A stretch of DNA of 64,000 bases, taken from the NCBI RefSeq assembly GCF_010119225.1, contig NZ_WNKF01000010.1, positions 167,489 through 231,488 of the forward strand. The letters are read 5' to 3'. The translations under genes and the position numbers were made by a program. Positions 61,741 through 64,000 of the stretch are shown here, in pieces; position 1 is the stretch's first letter, and each line of letters starts with the position of its first letter. The notes below the pieces were generated by a model that saw only the letters and a list, made by a program, of their open reading frames with translations, was not told where the DNA came from and did no database searches. Source of the DNA: Cyclobacterium roseum (GTDB taxonomy: Bacteria > Bacteroidota > Bacteroidia > Cytophagales > Cyclobacteriaceae).

Positions 61741-61915
61741 AATATGAAAATATTTATAAACTGAAACATCTTTAAAAGGTGATGAAAAAATAAGCCAATG
61801 ACTTAAGCTTTTTATATTACCGGTCAGAGTTTTGCGACTTTACCGCTTTTCATGCCCTGCAAGCTTTCCCTAAACGTAATTACAATTCTCATTTGTCTCA
61901 GTGCCAGGAAACAAA

Positions 61916-61937
61916 AAAAAGCCCTTTAAGGCTTTTT
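61916..61937 (-). terminator. Terminator of the 74-aa gene
   Basis: AAAAAGCC-CTTTAA-GGCTTTTT, a short perfect stem with A/T runs on both sides, lies directly at the stop codon of the minus-strand gene. It can also work in the plus direction. Confidence 0.7.
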
Positions 61938-61938
61938 A

Positions 61939-62163
61939 TCACGTTTTCGATCTTCTAGCTTTTCCCGCTTTAGGAGCAGCTATCTTTTTGCTGATATAGG
62001 CCGTATGGGTTTTTCCAAATTGGTCTGACTCTTTGAGGGCTGCGACTTCAAATACCAGGTATTCTTTGCCGTCGTAGTCGACCATGTGGTCTTTGGAAAA
62101 CGCTATATTTTCAATCTGCCGCAGCCACCCTTGGCGGGTGGACCACTGCCCCCATCTTTGCAA
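61939..62163 (-). CDS. Small conserved-looking protein, unknown
   Basis: A 74-aa basic protein. The stretch KEYLVFEVAALKESDQFGKTHTAYISKK looks like part of a small OB- or SH3-like beta fold, and the C-terminus is rich in lysine and arginine (APKAGKARRSK), suggesting nucleic acid contact. The N-terminal 12 residues look less natural, so the start may be wrong. The family is not recognised. It has its own terminator. Confidence 0.5.
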   Translation of the reverse strand: MQRWGQWSTRQGWLRQIENIAFSKDHMVDYDGKEYLVFEVAALKESDQFGKTHTAYISKKIAAPKAGKARRSKT

Positions 62164-62373
62164 AAATAATTATTTACAGTAAAATATTATTCCTTATTTG
62201 CGTTTGAAACAAATTTAGGCAACGTGGCACCGGAATTAAAAAATACACTAACCACTTAGGATTTAAATTTATTGCTTACTACTTTTAATAAACTAATTGG
62301 TCCCAATTATGGGAATATCTGACATGGAACTAAGCGAACCATACAATCTCATCTAAAATTAACCACTTATCCT

Positions 62374-63561
62374 ATGATAATTCATTTTTCTCTCTCCCCC
62401 TTTTTTCGTAGCGGGATTTTTATCATGTTATTTGCTTGTTTTTCTTGTGGCAATATTTCAGAAAGTGACCAAAGTAGCAATAATGTAGCTGGGGAACTTC
62501 GTATAAACGAAAATAGCATCCAAATTCCATTGGATGAGGAGACTTCCCATTATAGTATGGGATTAGATTATTTTAAATCAGAAAGACCACTTTTATTTAA
62601 TTTCAATCCTCTCAAAAAGTGTATTCAAGTTTACGATATACAAGAGAAACTACTTTCAAAGGAGATGACGTTTGAGAAGGAAGGAAGTGAGGGGATCGGT
62701 AGCCTCACCGGGTATTATGTCCATGACCTGGACAGTATCTTTATATTTACTAATACCCCAGGCACGATGTATCTTACGGATTTGGAGCAAAGCTACCTTT
62801 CTCCCATCACCCTGGAAATTCCGGATGGCTACGTAGGTCCAGCGTTTCAGTCTGCCCCTTTTAATGCAAATCCAATCATTCGTGGAGATAAGATGTTGGC
62901 CAAAGTCCTCGTTCCAGCTCATATCCCTGATATGGAAGAAAGCCAACTTTCACAACAGTTTCTGAGTACCGAATTTTCGCTGGATAACGGAAAAGGGAAT
63001 TTTTCAGCCCATAAATATCCAAAGGGCTATTTGGAAGAAGGTTTAAAGGCACCCTATTATAGCATGGCAGCGTCTCCGGATCGAGTCGTTTATTCCTTTT
63101 TCGCCGATCACCGATTGCAAGTGGCAGAGGGTGTCTCTTCGGGAACGAAAACTGTGGCTGCAAAAAGCCAGTATTTGCCGGAAATTTTTCCTTCTCTTTC
63201 CCGAACCGCCGTTCAGTTGGAATATATGACTTATTTGTTTACCTCTCCACGCTACGAGGGGTTGATATACGATAAATACCGGGAGATCTATTACCGCTTT
63301 TGTTATCCTTCTATCGAAATAAGTGGACAAGAAGAAATCAATCAATTGCGCGCATACCCAAAGGATTTTTCCATCATGATCCTGGATAGCGAACTAAATA
63401 TTCTAGGAGAGACCAGACTCACAGAGAGGCATTTGGTACCTAATAATGTGTTTGTAGCGGAAGAGGGACTATATATATCTGCAAATCATCCCGATAATCC
63501 CAACCTTAAAGAAGATTGGTTGGAGTTTAAGCTTCTAGAGCTGGTGGAAGTGGGAAGTTGA
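62374..63561 (+). CDS. DUF4221 family lipoprotein
   Basis: A 395-aa outer-membrane or periplasmic lipoprotein. The signal segment ends in a lipobox-like FACFSCGN (about residues 20-27). The body has repeated beta-propeller-like segments (LLFNFNPLKKCIQVYDIQEKL, DSIFIFTNTPGTMYLTDLEQ, ILDSELNILGETRL) and the YDKYREIYYRFCYP stretch near residue 305, which marks DUF4221 proteins common in Cyclobacteriaceae. Function is unknown. It is the second propeller lipoprotein in 2 kb, which suggests a duplicated locus. Confidence 0.75.
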   Translation: MIIHFSLSPFFRSGIFIMLFACFSCGNISESDQSSNNVAGELRINENSIQIPLDEETSHYSMGLDYFKSERPLLFNFNPLKKCIQVYDIQEKLLSKEMTFEKEGSEGIGSLTGYYVHDLDSIFIFTNTPGTMYLTDLEQSYLSPITLEIPDGYVGPAFQSAPFNANPIIRGDKMLAKVLVPAHIPDMEESQLSQQFLSTEFSLDNGKGNFSAHKYPKGYLEEGLKAPYYSMAASPDRVVYSFFADHRLQVAEGVSSGTKTVAAKSQYLPEIFPSLSRTAVQLEYMTYLFTSPRYEGLIYDKYREIYYRFCYPSIEISGQEEINQLRAYPKDFSIMILDSELNILGETRLTERHLVPNNVFVAEEGLYISANHPDNPNLKEDWLEFKLLELVEVGS

Positions 63562-63688
63562 TATCGATAAAACAGCGCAATTTAGCCAATTTGTCTACCA
63601 CCTACCCGATGAGAATTACTATAAGAAAACAGAAAGCAACCTGGTATGACAATGGGAATTCCCTGTAATCGGCAGCGTCCATTTTCTG

Positions 63689-63832
63689 CTATCTAATCGG
63701 ACTGCTTACTTCAAAAGTAAAATGCAAAATCGAATGCATTTCTGCCGGTGAATACCCCTCAAAATCTGGGATTGGCCGGTTATTTTGTTCATTCATTAAT
63801 CTATTCAGGTGCTTTTGCAGATCTTCAAGCAT
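63689..63832 (-). pseudogene. Truncated 47-codon gene fragment
   Basis: The ORF encodes 47 residues beginning MLEDLQKHLNRLMNEQNN and continuing RPIPDFEGYSPAEMHSIL. The DFEGYSP(x)EM pattern resembles the N-terminus of a larger family of Bacteroidota proteins as I remember it, of which only the start is present here. It could be a small intact gene, but truncation is more likely. Confidence 0.4.
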
Positions 63833-63944
63833 TTTTTCCTTTTAAAAATAAAATTAAAAAGAGAAAGCCACATGTTTGGCATAGCAAGAGGAAGTTTTTT
63901 CAGCCTATGTTTCAATGAAATATCTTAAATATGGTCTGAAAAGA

Positions 63945-63974
63945 AGAGGCTGTCCGAAAAGTCGGGCAGCCTCT
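63945..63974 (+). terminator. Stem-loop, terminator or IS end
   Basis: AGAGGCTGTCCGA and TCGGGCAGCCTCT pair over 13 bp with one G-T pair and the loop AAAG. A T run (8 T) starts about 15 bp later. Stems of this sequence type are frequent as terminators and at IS ends in the phylum. What it ends here cannot be seen, because the window stops. Confidence 0.45.
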
Positions 63975-64000
63975 AATTTAGTTGTTTTTTTTCTCCAAAA

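Larger units (their letters stand above)
63562..64000. other. Right-end region with short ORF and hairpin
   Basis: 439 bp holding the short minus-strand ORF at 63689-63832 and the stem-loop at 63945-63974. The rest has no visible feature. Confidence 0.5.

Overview
The window is chromosomal DNA of a Bacteroidota bacterium, most likely of the Cytophagales/Cyclobacteriaceae type. The evidence is the promoter form TTTG-N19/20-TAnnTTTG in front of tRNA-Ala, rplM and tRNA-Ser, the near absence of Shine-Dalgarno sites, the gene order rpsU-xerC-hpf, a GH92 mannosidase, a WbqC protein and a DUF4221 lipoprotein. It has three kinds of territory.

(1) 0-5 kb is mostly core: an alkyltransferase-like DNA repair protein cut by the window edge, a sugar transferase, an SSS symporter, clpS, recR and tRNA-Ala(GGC). 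An SDR gene follows.

(2) About 5-26.5 kb is accessory and is the most unusual part. It reads as an integron-like cassette array. All cassette genes lie on the minus strand: OsmC; tetR-membrane protein-GNAT; a broken DinB gene; a DUF418 membrane protein; a five-gene type I restriction-modification operon; a nitronate monooxygenase; and a HEPN-like protein. Between them lie roughly 125-132 bp folding sites. Each starts near RYYYAAC, ends near GTTRRRY, and has long imperfect inverted arms of one shared design (left arm like CGGTCGTGGCTATGAGCAG, right arm like GCATTACGTATAGCC). At the right end a 390-aa tyrosine recombinase is transcribed toward the array, and a GTTAGGC core lies 13 bp past its stop codon. 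Two identical 2375-bp IS91-type elements, each carrying a tyrosine recombinase overlapping a Y2/HUH transposase, sit inside the GTT core of two sites. A decayed end of a related element lies beside the OsmC gene. The restriction operon (hsdM-hsdS-two genes-hsdR) carries in its middle a small membrane protein and a soluble protein whose layout resembles the Kiwa defence pair.

(3) 26.5-64 kb is mainly housekeeping. It holds a class D beta-lactamase, rimO, a hemolysin III/PAQR protein and an RluA pseudouridine synthase; the translation cluster rplM-rpsI-rpsB-tsf; envelope sugar genes (GT2, UPF0104 membrane protein, ArnT-like transferase, galE, GH92); rpsU-xerC-hpf; clpC; tsaC; mltG; a thioesterase; a BrkB-family protein; tRNA-Ser(UGA); and a group of lipoprotein genes at the right end. 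Intergenic DNA here is rich in dispersed repeats. One family is modular palindromes (31.5 kb and 37.6-38.9 kb) in which identical flanks carry different inner palindromes. The other is a roughly 216-bp repeat present at 33.1 and 59.05 kb.

Four genes are visibly broken (dinB, a Uma2 nuclease gene, a beta-propeller lipoprotein, and a short 3'-truncated ORF at the right end). All family assignments come from reading motifs in the translated sequence, with no database search.
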